Shown in pieces: positions 1 through 11,800 of a stretch of DNA of 64,000 nucleotides; position 1 is the stretch's first letter; every line of letters starts with the position of its first letter. The position numbers and the translations under genes are program-made. This stretch comes from Aporrectodea caliginosa (lineage: Eukaryota > Annelida > Clitellata > Crassiclitellata > Lumbricidae): positions 310,001 to 374,000 of the forward strand of contig JACEVL010000062.1 of NCBI GenBank assembly GCA_020284085.1, in the 5' to 3' direction. Below the pieces are notes generated by a model, which was not told the origin of the DNA, made no database searches, and saw nothing but the letters and a program-made list of their open reading frames with translations.

Positions 1-895
1 AACGTAAAGTACGAGATTGAAGACATTAAAATAATTCGACAACGTAAACTACCGTTTTTTCATGCTCTCTGCCCGAAATTGTTGTCAGTGGGCTTGGCCT
101 GTATTGATACAGGCGGCTAACATTAGGCTTGAGTGCAAAGATCTTGGGCTTAGCCTAATAATAAATTGCTACTGGCTGAATGGTGTTATCTTTAAAGGGG
201 ACTAGACAGGAGTGACGATTATCAGTGATAAGCGTCAGTCAGATCGTGTATTTGGAGCATATCAAAGGCATCGGACAATTGACTCTATTGAATAGGCCCA
301 TGCAAGTGTAAAGCAGGCACAGATAACGGATAAAGCTTCCTGTTACGCGTCTGTTCCGCGTAATTATTTCGGAATTCATCCTCAGCCGGTTATTTATAAA
401 CAGTCTTCTATTCAAGCCACTGCATTTGCAAACGGTTCGTTTTCAGTTAGGTAAGAGCTTTGCATTTGTCGTGATTCAAGTTTATGTATATAATAATATT
501 ATTTGCGTGTGTATGCGTAGTATATATTACACATGGGCTTGCATTGAAATGTGGCTGCATACTTGGTTGTATACTTAGTGGACATAGCAAATTCTATGAA
601 ATCAGATACCTATTATGACACGCAGAACAATGTATATATATATACATGTATTTATGTTTGTTTGCAGGTGCAGGTAGTATGTATGTGTGTATGTTTGTTT
701 GCTTGTATGTGTATGTATGTGTGCATATTTCTGAACATCTGAAGGGTCATGATTAATGGACAGGTGAAAATGGTCAAACAAGGAATTCAATTGCTACCTT
801 TTCAACTTCCACAGTGCAAACTTAGCAATTGTTATGAGACATGTGTAATAAAAAGGAATATTTTTAAACTGTGATACAGAAATTAAGGAATTAAA
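1..895. other. Upstream flank without recognisable gene
   Basis: No coding exon or complete mobile element is recognised. A TATG/TGTG-rich stretch lies near 630-725. The 5' flank of the CARD gene must contain its promoter, but no clear TATA box or initiator can be assigned. Confidence 0.4.
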
Positions 896-992
896 ATGGT
901 TGGAAATTCATCGCGAAAAGATCAGCTCTGGTATTTTGCTCTACAACTTGCTGAAGAAGAAACAAAATCCATTCAGATTGCACAACAGGAAG
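896..992 (+). CDS. CARD gene exon 1 (start codon)
   Basis: ATG at 896 opens 32 codons plus one base, ending at the donor AG|GTAAAT. The peptide starts MVGNSSRKDQLWYF and is acidic and glutamine-rich near its end. The leftover G joins AA of exon 2 to make Glu-33, which supports the pairing. Confidence 0.7.
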
Positions 993-3900
993 GTAAATTT
1001 ATTTTAATACAGATTTAATTAGCACATTTAACAGAGAAATAAGCTAAAAGGACAGTTACTTTAAGCAGTTTTGGTAGCCTGTTACAAATGTGATTGTCAT
1101 CAGAGGATGGCATGTGAGTGTAATGGAAGTGTTAACCAGATGTCTTAATAAACAACAAATCCAGTTAACTAAAATGCAACTAACTGGATTCATACCAACG
1201 TTATACTAGACTAGTCTAAAATAGAATAGAATACACTTTAATTGTTATGGAAATGATAAGCAATTGCATTTATAAATCAAAATCAAAACATTTATCAGAA
1301 AAGAGTAAACAAAAGAAACAAAAAGGGCAACGGCTTGACATGTCACTGGGGCTCTGTGGTGTAGGGTATGTCCGGTGCCTTGCAGCCGGAGGGTTGCGGG
1401 TTGGTTCGAATCCACCTCAAGCCGCCGCGTAGGGACCCTGAGCAAGTCCTTCACTCGCAATTATTGCTCATGCGCTTCGGCGTGAAACTCCCATTCAGTG
1501 ACCGCGCTGTAGTCGGGAGCGCCTCTGAGTAGAAATCTTGAAGGGCGCTATAACAAGTGCTCATACATACATACATATATGCATGCATGTATTAGCTACA
1601 CGGGGCCCCAGAATAGATCATGGATCCTGTTAAATAGATGCACCTATGTACAAACACAGATAGCAGAAAGATAGTCAATCGATACATAGCTTGGATTCCT
1701 TGGAATAAGCCTTGGGCACAAAACAAACGAAATGAAGCGAAACATAAGACTGGTCCATCAAATCACATTAACGATAAAAAATAAAACAACAAAAGTTTTT
1801 GTCTGTATTAAAATATAAACATTTGCTAACTGGTTAGTCTCTAACAGTGTTGGCGCGTTGATTTTTCAAAGGTGGTGAGAAATAGCAGTGTGCCGCCCAG
1901 GCGTCCACTCCCACCGTAAGGCGGCAGGCCTCATTGAGGCCTGTCCAGTAGTCTAGTGACAGTTTGTCTGTGTTGTGTATGACAGTGGTTAGTAGCAGCA
2001 TTAGCCATTAGTAGCCTAGTACAGAGCACAGTAGCAGATGATGCAGGTCCGCTACTAGTGTCACGGTGTACTGTGCACTTAAAGTACTTTTAGTATTAGC
2101 AATTTAGGCTAAGTATTTTTTTGAAACTTGAAAGTAGAAATAAATTTAAATCATTCAGAGTACGAGCTGTAATTCAAAGGATAAAGCAAAGTTAATTAGT
2201 GCAACCTTCAACCGTTTAACACAAGGCCGTAGTCAGGATTTTGTTTCCGGAGATGTTTACTCATCCTTGAACAAGCCGACAAGCAACCGAGTCAACCGAC
2301 TAAGAGATTAGGAGGAGCGTCGTGAACTCTCAGAGGGTCCGGAGCGGCCTATAGGCCGACCTTGCACACTGTAGTACATTTAGTACTGGTACTATACGAA
2401 TCCAGATCATCAGTTTTACAAATGGGTCAATGTATTGTACTGTCATGATCTAAACTATTGTATTGTGTAATATAGAAAAAAGAACTTCAAAACTAGCTCA
2501 TCTGCGGAAAACGAACATTTCTGATTCTTCGAATAAAGTGTTAAACCCGATTGCGTGGTTAATCTTCAGCCTAGAACTTAAGTCCTACTCAGCAGACTGA
2601 CGGAAGACACCCCTCTAAGACCGGGGCTGGCGGTGGTTATCCTGGGAGTTCGCCCAGGCCCGGTTCCGTTACCTTAGACCTTAGTCCTTCCTCGCGCTGG
2701 CAGCGCATCGGGCGACACAGCCTCTCCACGTTCCGTTACAATGAATGAATATATTTGATCAATCATATAACGACCAAATATTATTTATAAGAAACAACAG
2801 GAATAATTATAATCTAGAATTAGACCGGTTGAACTGAATTCTTTGCTTAGATACTATTGTTGTGGTTGAAAGTTTGTTTATTTATTATAGAAGAACATGT
2901 TCAAGTAATTCAATCAAAATACAACCAACTGGTTAGCAACATGTCGTGCCTGGGAGACATAATAGCAATGATGTATGAGAAAGAGAAACTAACGCCGAAA
3001 GAGTTAGAGCACATCCAGTCTTTGCAATCGACTCCAATCCGAGCCAATGAGGAACTGCTAAGCATCATAGCCAGGAAACCAAGAGATGTCTATGAATGTT
3101 TCTTGGCACTCATTAAAACTACGAACCAACTGCATCTATATCAAATGCTGGTGTCTGGTGATGACAGTAAGTACGTTATATTAGCTATTAATTTAGCCCT
3201 AAAGGTATTCCAAACACACCCAAACGCGCGCGCGCACACACCCATACACTGTGTCCACGATAAAGTAGAATACTAGACATTGTGAAATATCTTGGTCAAT
3301 TGTTCTACTATAGGTACTAAATTTGGTGCACATGAACTTCAGTCTATTCTATCTGCATCCTGCAAATTTTATTACAATTGATGCAACGGTTACGAGCTTA
3401 TACCCTTATGAAATTGGGTGGTTCAGGAACCAAGTTACCGAACAGTAAAACGCTTAGAATGACGTACGTCATTTTTCTGGCTACCGCAGGGGATACATCA
3501 TACATAGGCTGCTGTTTATAAGCGTCATTTTCGGAAACAGTTACACTACGAGACCTGTTTTACGTAAAAGTAGTTGGTTGTAGAGAAATTGTTTTCAGCG
3601 CAGAGGACAAGATTTTAATCAGGAGTTGAGAGAGACGAAGGGGTATGGCGCAAGGAGACTCATTACAGAATTTCCAATGAAAAATTGGTCCCTAGCTGGT
3701 GTCAGCAAGCTGTTAAAAAGATTGCCACAACCGGATCAGTTGCAAAGAAACACGAGTTCGGGCGTTACGAACGCAAACAAATATCAATGCTGTCGAAGAA
3801 CCGGTGCTGAGTCAGGATGATCAGCCGCGCACGTATCTGTCGATGCGTTTTACTGTTCGGTAACTTGGTTCCTGAACCACCCAATTTCATAAGGGTATAT

Positions 3901-5801
3901 CCTCATAACCGTTGCATCAATTGTAATAGAATTTGCAGGGCATAGATAGAATAGACTAGGCTGACCAGATATTGGAAACTAAAAACCGGGACACTTCAAT
4001 CACAAAATAAATTTGTGATGTTGTCAATAATTAATATAATATAACTTGCACAAATATCTATTTTATGCTTATTATATTGGTATAAGACTATAACACTAAG
4101 AGAAAAATTTAACATTGTTATGATTGGAAGCATCAACAGAGACAGACACCAACATTGAATTTGCAAGATCCTGTTCAAGGCATTGTGTTGCCAGTGGTGC
4201 TAGAACATTTGTAATAATAGCCTCAGTAGTTTTTGTTCTGGCACAAGTAAATTTTGGCTCGAACATTTTTCTGAAACTTTGATTGTGGCATACGGTGTGA
4301 TATGCATACGTACCCTCTGCAGCAGCAAAATTATACTCTTCTTTACCTGGTTGTTTTGCTGTAAAATATTTCGGTAATGATGAAGAACTTGCTCTTGCAC
4401 TCAGAGCGACCTTGTGTTTCTTAGTGGCAATGTGGTCATTTATGTCTGACCTGCCGCCGTGAGCAACCGAAATAGTTGACTTACAGATATTGCAGAATGC
4501 AGAATACTACCACAGTATAAATAATTATAATTATCGCACTGGCTACGGAACCGTCCGGACGGTGCCGTTATTTCTTTTCTACGGAACCGTCCGCAAATAA
4601 TCTATGGGCGATTGCACATATCTATGGCGTGTACATCCGGTTGAAATAAATATTGGCAAAAGCCTGTCACGTGAACTTGTTGTCTTCCCGTCGAATTTTT
4701 ATATGGCGGACAACTTGAGGGTCGGTTGGGCCAGGTTAGTATTCGTGTGGTCTTTTAGTGTCAAATTAGGCGTCGTGAGGGTCGGTTAGGGTCAGGGTTA
4801 GGTTAGTTTCGTTAATCCCTTAACTACTGCGCTATTGATGGTTCGGCTTTCACGCCATAGATAAGTGCATCGCCCATAGATTATTTGCGGACGGTTCCGT
4901 AGAAAAGAAATTACGGCACCGTCCGGACGGTTCCGTAGCCAGTGCCAATTTTTATACTGTGATACTACCATCAGTCGCACTGCTGGACAAGAATGAAAAC
5001 TCGGCCTTCAGATCGTCGTTAAAAGAAAATTTTCGTTTTGACATTTTATAATCTTATTTCAGTAATTTAGTTTCCAATTTTAGGATTTAGATTTTAAATT
5101 AAAAATTATTATTTATTAAAATGTGTTTTATCAGAATATTAGCCTATCACTCACTACCAAAGATTTTAACTGTTAAAATCTTTGATCACTACGACAATAA
5201 TTATGACGTTTAGAACCGGAAGAGGTATTATGCATGGTAATAAATAAAAGTGAGATTAAAAATGAATTTACTCGCCACATGCCAGTAGAAAAATCAAGAA
5301 GACGTTGATAAAGTAAGTAAGTATATCCTTTATTTGATCACATGACAAACTCACATGAAATACATCATATATAAGATCGGAAAGTCAGATAAGTTTCCAA
5401 AAACCGGGACATATTTAGAGTTTGGCCTACCTTTCCCGGCAGCCGGGACAGCTAGCAGAAAACCGGAACTGTCCCGGGAAAACCGGGACGTCTGGTCAGC
5501 CTAGAATAGACTCATGTTCTTGTGCACCAAATTTAGTACCTATAATACTACAATTGACCAAGATATTTCACAAAGTCTAATGTTCTACTTTATCGTGGAC
5601 ACAGTGTAGATATCTAGTTATATATACATAGGTACAGCTGTTCTGGTTTCTGGCACAGTCAATTTAATATGTTTATAAAATTAATTTGTTTAAATCAGCT
5701 AAATTTTTAAAACTTTATTTGAAGTGCGTCAAGTAAACCACACTTTTCGGGGACAGAATCCATTTGTAGTCTATTTCTTGATACCTATGTGGGGCATAGC
5801 T

Positions 5802-5856
<55 letters not shown>

Positions 5857-8800
5857 TATATATATATATATATATATATAAATATATATAATAAATTAAT
5901 TCCAGCATGTGATAACGTAAATAAAGAAGATGCTTCGGATCACAAAGACTTGATTTGTCGGAATTTCATGTGGTTATCAGAGAACCTGAACACAGAAACT
6001 GGACTAACTACTCTGCTGTTTCAACAAAATGTGTTGACAGTTCGCGAGAAAGAACGTATATTCTGCGAGAACGACACTTTCCTGAAGAATGAGTTACTGC
6101 TTGGACTGCTGAGCAAGAAATCTCCAAAAGACTTTGATACATTTTTAGAAGCGCTAGAAGAATTGGGTCAAGGCCATCTGACACAGAAACTCAGAAAACC
6201 AGCAGGTATAACAATTAACTGCTTACTATGCACTTGTGACGTTAATGTGCATTAAAACTATTACGACATGCATAGTTGGAAACATAGATCGATCAGCCGA
6301 ACAGGCCCATCATTTATAATTGTAGGTACTTACTTATGTAGCGCCTTTTCAGCAATACTCATCGGAGGTACTTCCCACCTGACAATGCAGTACCGAAGTC
6401 GACTACAATAGAAGCCATTGGTGCAATAACCAGGTAAGTGAAAAATCATAGTTTTCGGCAAATCAAGTTTTAAATTTATTTTGCTCTTCAAAAGCTTGCC
6501 GTTTCGTCCAGGAAATAGATAACGAAAAAATTTAAAAAGTATAAGGTGCATCTAATCGTAACTGATCATAAAATAAAATTATTAAAGGCTGGCTGTTGCT
6601 AATTAGTATTTTATGGGCAAATGAACAAGAAACCTGGTTACTGCACTGAAACTTCGCTGTAGTTCTGGAACTTTTTTTGGATGCAAGAATCACATATGTC
6701 AACCAACCTGGTTATTGCACTAAAACTTCCCTGTAGTTCTGGAACTTTTTTGGATGCAACAATCACATATGTTAACTAACCTGGTTATGGCATTGAAACT
6801 TCCCTGTAGTTTTGAAATTTCTTTCCATGCAAGAATCATGTATGTGAACAAAATTTGTTGTTGCATGTAAATTATAGGGCCTAAGCAACTTTCGTGTGGT
6901 GCTGGAAACTTATTTACATGTAAAAATCTAATATGTGAACAAACCTTGTCATTGCATGGAAATGATAAGCCTCGTTTGTCACACCACATTGAGGAAAAAC
7001 TGTTAAACCAGAGCCATAAATCAAAGTAAGTATATAATAACAATATTCTGCCACTAGATGGAGACCATTGAGCCATTTTCACGAACTTAAACTATAACTA
7101 TATTATGTTGATATTATAGACCCAAATAGTTTTCTTTAAGTTCGTGAAAATGGCTCAATGGTCTCCATCTATAGTGGCAGAATATTGTTATTATATCCTT
7201 ACTTACTTCGCTAATTAGGGCTGCCAACCGTCCCGGATTCGCCGGGACAGTCCCGGAATCGGCCTCGAGCGTCCCGTGTCCTGGATTGATCACGAATTGT
7301 CCCGGAATTTGGTGTAAATATCCACTTCAAGGAATGTTCGTGTGTTTGCACACTAAATTCAAAAAGCCGGTCATAAATAAGTTTTACAGAGTGGCCATGG
7401 AATAGAGGGCAGCTAATGAACCTTTCTCAAAGCAGGTAAGTTGAGTTGCCTGGTTATTGTCCGACCTACTCCCTTAATCTTGCAGCTACCAGCTTGAAAT
7501 TTACACCATAGATGCGCCTCTACGTCAAGAGCATTTTAAGCTAACTTTCACGATAACCAGGTAAGTCGACTTACCTGGTTCTTGCACCAATGTCGATTAT
7601 AGTTTTCAACCGCTGGCGAATTACAGCGCAGAAAGAAAAATCTCGTGCCGCAGATTTCATGTGAACCTGTTTCCAAATAGAGGGCAAATTAAGCTGAAGA
7701 TTTGATGTTGTATTTTGTAATATGTGTATATATCTAGATATTCAAGAGACGTAATTGCAAAAGATGGGCTCAATGTTTGGAAATCCTAGCAGCCTAGCAT
7801 CCTTGATCGCAGTTTTAAGTAATTCGTTCTTTTTATACTTTAAGAAGCAATAATACAAATACAATTGATGATGAATGAATGTATTGGTTGCCGCTGTGTT
7901 TTAATCCCACGCAAACTTAGTTTGGAATTGATTGAATTAACAGATTCACCTGCTAACTGCGCAACAGAGTCAGCTCCAGTTCAAACACCAAAAAGGATAT
8001 GCAAGGAGCTGCTACCAGAAGTACTTCTTGAATCAGAGCAGAAACCTGATGTCTTGCCTTCTACTTCAAAGCCAGTTATTCCGCTGAAAACGCTTCCTAA
8101 AGCTGGGCAGAAACTCGTTCCATCACGTTCTTTGTCGAAACCAATTCCACCACCAAAGCCAGACACTCAGTCAACAGCTGTTCAACATGATGCTAAGTCG
8201 ACACACGTTGTTGCCAAAAATACAGAGAAAACTGTTCAATATCGGAGGGTATAAATCAACCCTTTTGATATCGCTGTCCTTATTATAGATCAACATCGCT
8301 GGTTTAATATAAAATTTGTTAACTTTGGTAGCTTATGAGAATGTTGCTCAGGCTTGTCCTTTTATATTTTACTATCTACAGTATCGATTATGTCTAGATT
8401 TAATCTGTCACTCGTTGTCTCTCTAGAAATATATACATATACATGTATATTTATACATGTAGACCTATGTGTACATGATATCAGTTTGGCGTGAGCTCAT
8501 AAATTAAACGTCCAAAAACTTTTGTGCGATAAAGTCTGCCGTTCGATATCTATATGCCTGTAATATAATATAATATGATATTCTTAGACTGAAGGAGTCA
8601 CACTTCAATCAAAGGTGAAAAGACTTGAGCCTCATCTGAAGACAGAAATCGCAATAAAAGTCACGTCTGTTTCCCTGCTTCATTTTGTCAGACCAGCAGA
8701 CAATCTGAAGACGTCTTTTCAAATTTTACTCCAAGGTAACAACGATTCCTTTAAACTTTGAAAACATCCTAAACTAAATAATTTATTTGGTTAAACAACA

Positions 8801-11800
8801 AAATGCTATAGCCTACTACAGATGGACTACGTGCCAGAATGCCCGCTTGTAGTCCATATAAAACCCATACCCCAGGTTGGGAGCCGTATTGAGTTCATAT
8901 GGGTCGCATCTGATGCCAATTCTAATGCTGGCTGGGCATTGAGCGTGATTTTGCTATGATTTTGTACAGCAATTGTTTTTATTTATCTTTGTTTAAATTT
9001 TTTATTTCTGTGTGAAGCCCATGATGCCCATCATTGTAGGCAGCTTGGCAAATGGTTTTTAAATTATAATAGGAAGAACCTAGAGACATGGCAGTCTCAT
9101 TTTTTATGTCTAAAGTATTTTTACTTAATGCTGTAAATTTTGACAGTGGACGACACTGGACGTATAAACTGTTTTGTTTTTTATTTGTTTTTCTTTAATT
9201 TTCTACTGTAAAGTTTTGCTTTAATTGTTTGGCTATGGTCTAGTCTTAACAATGTTAATTTAGTTAACTGATCATATAAAATCGTTTTGTCATCTAAAAC
9301 AAATAATGTGGAATATGGACAGCCTTGCGCTAGCGGGTTATTTTATCCTGTAGGGCTGTACTGTTGACGGTATCAGTGGCGTACCGAATGGGGGGCAGGA
9401 GGGCGAACCGCCCCGGGCGGCACTCGTGCAGGGGCGGAAAATCGGATTGAAGAAAAAAAATTAGATATTTGATTTAAAAAAAATGAAAAGTAGGAGAGAA
9501 AGAAAGAAATGTAGAAAAAGAAGGAAGGAAAGAAAGAAACCGTCACTTTGTTCAAGTCTTCCGATGCCGCCCCTAAGCCTCCCGTAGGGCGACTTCACTG
9601 AGAGGTCTACGTTAAACACTAAACATAGGCCTAATTGTAGAAAAGGAAGCAGTTTCTTTGTAATGTTTACTAAATAGGATCTTATATTATTATCTATAAT
9701 CCAAATAATCCAGTAAATAAAATGTTTCGCTTAATTTGATATTTATTGTTATTAAAAGTGAAACTTCTACTGCGCATAGTGAGCTGTGCTTCCACCGTCA
9801 CTGTAGGCCTACAGCAGAATAACGGTAATTATATTGAGGAATGCAGCGCAGCAGCGTTGTGTCTTGCCTTTTATATAACGGACACAATCATTACTGTTCG
9901 ATGCTTCCGCGAAATTATGACATAAACAAATTTAAAAAAATCTTAAATAGTATTATTTTTCGTAAATAAAAATTGGGGTCTGTCTTTAATTAATTCCAAT
10001 TTGATGGTTCCGTTTGGTTCGCACTATAATTATTATGTTTAACTGTAACTAATGAGATAATAATAACTTTAAGAGTTTAACTGTGAGATCCTATTTTATT
10101 GTTAATTACTAGTTCCTCTCGGCCCACTCGTTCAACTACAGACACTCGCAATTTTCATTCATTCATTAATTACGAATGAAAACGAATAAGAGGCTGAACT
10201 AAGTGGGGCTGGACTTTGAAAAACACTGAAAATATAGGGCTGAAGCGCAGAGAAAATCTATAAAAAGTAGGTGGTGCTGCAGCTATGCACCGATGATGTG
10301 TTTCTTCTACCTCCACAACTGAAGCGGCGAGTCAGCGACAGTCGCAACTCATGCAATAAAATGTTTTATTATCTAGTAATATAGATTTCAGTAAATTGAA
10401 AATGTAGACTGTTGCTAAAACGGATATTCTAAAAACGCACTGAAAAGTGGATTTAAATCAACTTAAAGAAATAAACTTGTAGGCGTATGTAATCAGATCG
10501 ACGACAGTCATGACAACTGCAATATGTTAGATTAAATATCATATCCAAAACTAAGTGACCAAGGGCGGCATTTTGGGCCGTCGCCCCGGGCGGCATTTCA
10601 GCTCCGTACGCCTTTGGACGGTATCATATTTGAAAATTATTGTATCATCACTAAGCTTGATTCACCCTCCAAGTTTCTGTTCTGTTGTTGTTGAATCAAT
10701 AAACGGCTTCTTGTTGTTGTTGTTGTCGTTGTTGTTGTTGTTGCTACTGTTGTTACTGTTGTTGTTGTAAATGTATCTGCTCAAGTTACAAAGACAGTCA
10801 ATCTAGCCAATTTTAAATGATTTCCTTTTAAGAATGTCATCGGATGAGGAAAGAAACTGTCACCAGAAAAGTCGAGGCAAACGTTGAGCTGGAACAGTTG
10901 CGGGAAAATGTCAGTCAATACTCGGCTGCTGCATCGTTAAATGAGGTTTTCCGAACACAACTTCATTCCATGCAACAAGAATTGATTAGCGAAAGATCTC
11001 AGAACAATAAAGATCGGATCCATTTAGAAGAGAAGATTAACAAACTGAAGACCGATATTCACAATGAAAAAGCGAAGTGCAAGCGATTAGACGAGGAGAA
11101 AGTTCTGAAAGACACTGTGATCATGAAAATGGAAGATAGATTGAAAAAAGCAGAAAGCGATGAACAATTCTTTCAACAACACATGCAGGAACTAAATGCC
11201 AGTTTAGCAAATTGTGAATATGAACTTCAGATGTCTAAAGGTACTTTCGAGGAGAGAAACAGCGAGGTGATTTTGTTGAGAACTGAAAGAGACAAGTTAA
11301 AGGAAGCGTGTGAGATTCTCAGTAAGGAGAACGAGATTAGGAATCAGCTCGAAATACAGCTGCATCACGCACAAGCAAGTAACAAGGGTCTCCTAGGGCT
11401 GCTGAAAGAAAAGGATAAAAGTTTAGAGGTAACAGAAGAAGAAAAGCTTGATCTTATCAAAAGTCATAAATGCACATTGGAAGAAATATCATTGGCACGT
11501 GATCAGGTATTGAAGTTACAAAAAGACATGGAGATTGAAGAACATACAAGAGAGGAGTTGGAGGATAAACTCAGTTTGGCAACAGCGCAGCTAGAACAAT
11601 TCGGTTGCAAGCCTGAGGGCCTAAATATTACATCCGTTACTAAAGGTAGGCATCCCTATTCCCACTGTCTGTAGACTCTAAGCATCGTAATTCAGTCTTG
11701 ATCGTTCGGTGGTAGGAATAGCTGGGGCGAAACTTTATTCAAAATGTCATTTAAAGAATCGTACGTTCAGCATATCACTCGACACCATTACCTATTTCTT

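Larger units (their letters stand above)
3957..5503 (-). mobile_element. hAT transposon inside the mariner element
   Basis: The ends TAGGCTGACCAGA and TCTGGTCAGCCTA are inverted repeats, flanked by an 8-bp duplication GAATAGAC (3949-3956 and 5504-5511), as in hAT. It interrupts the right inverted repeat of the mariner element. It holds the 5' part of a BED-finger hAT transposase on the minus strand and is itself interrupted by a MITE. Confidence 0.75.
3247..5606 (+). mobile_element. Mariner-type transposon with long terminal inverted repeats
   Basis: In intron 2 of the CARD gene. The ends are TA-flanked inverted repeats starting CACTGTGTCCACGATAAAG (3247 forward, 5606 backward). The inverted repeat runs about 205 bp: 3247-3452 against 3845-3956 plus 5512-5606, the right arm being split by a hAT insertion. 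Without that insertion the element is about 0.8 kb, so it is an internally deleted derivative. A transposase remnant lies between the arms. Confidence 0.75.
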
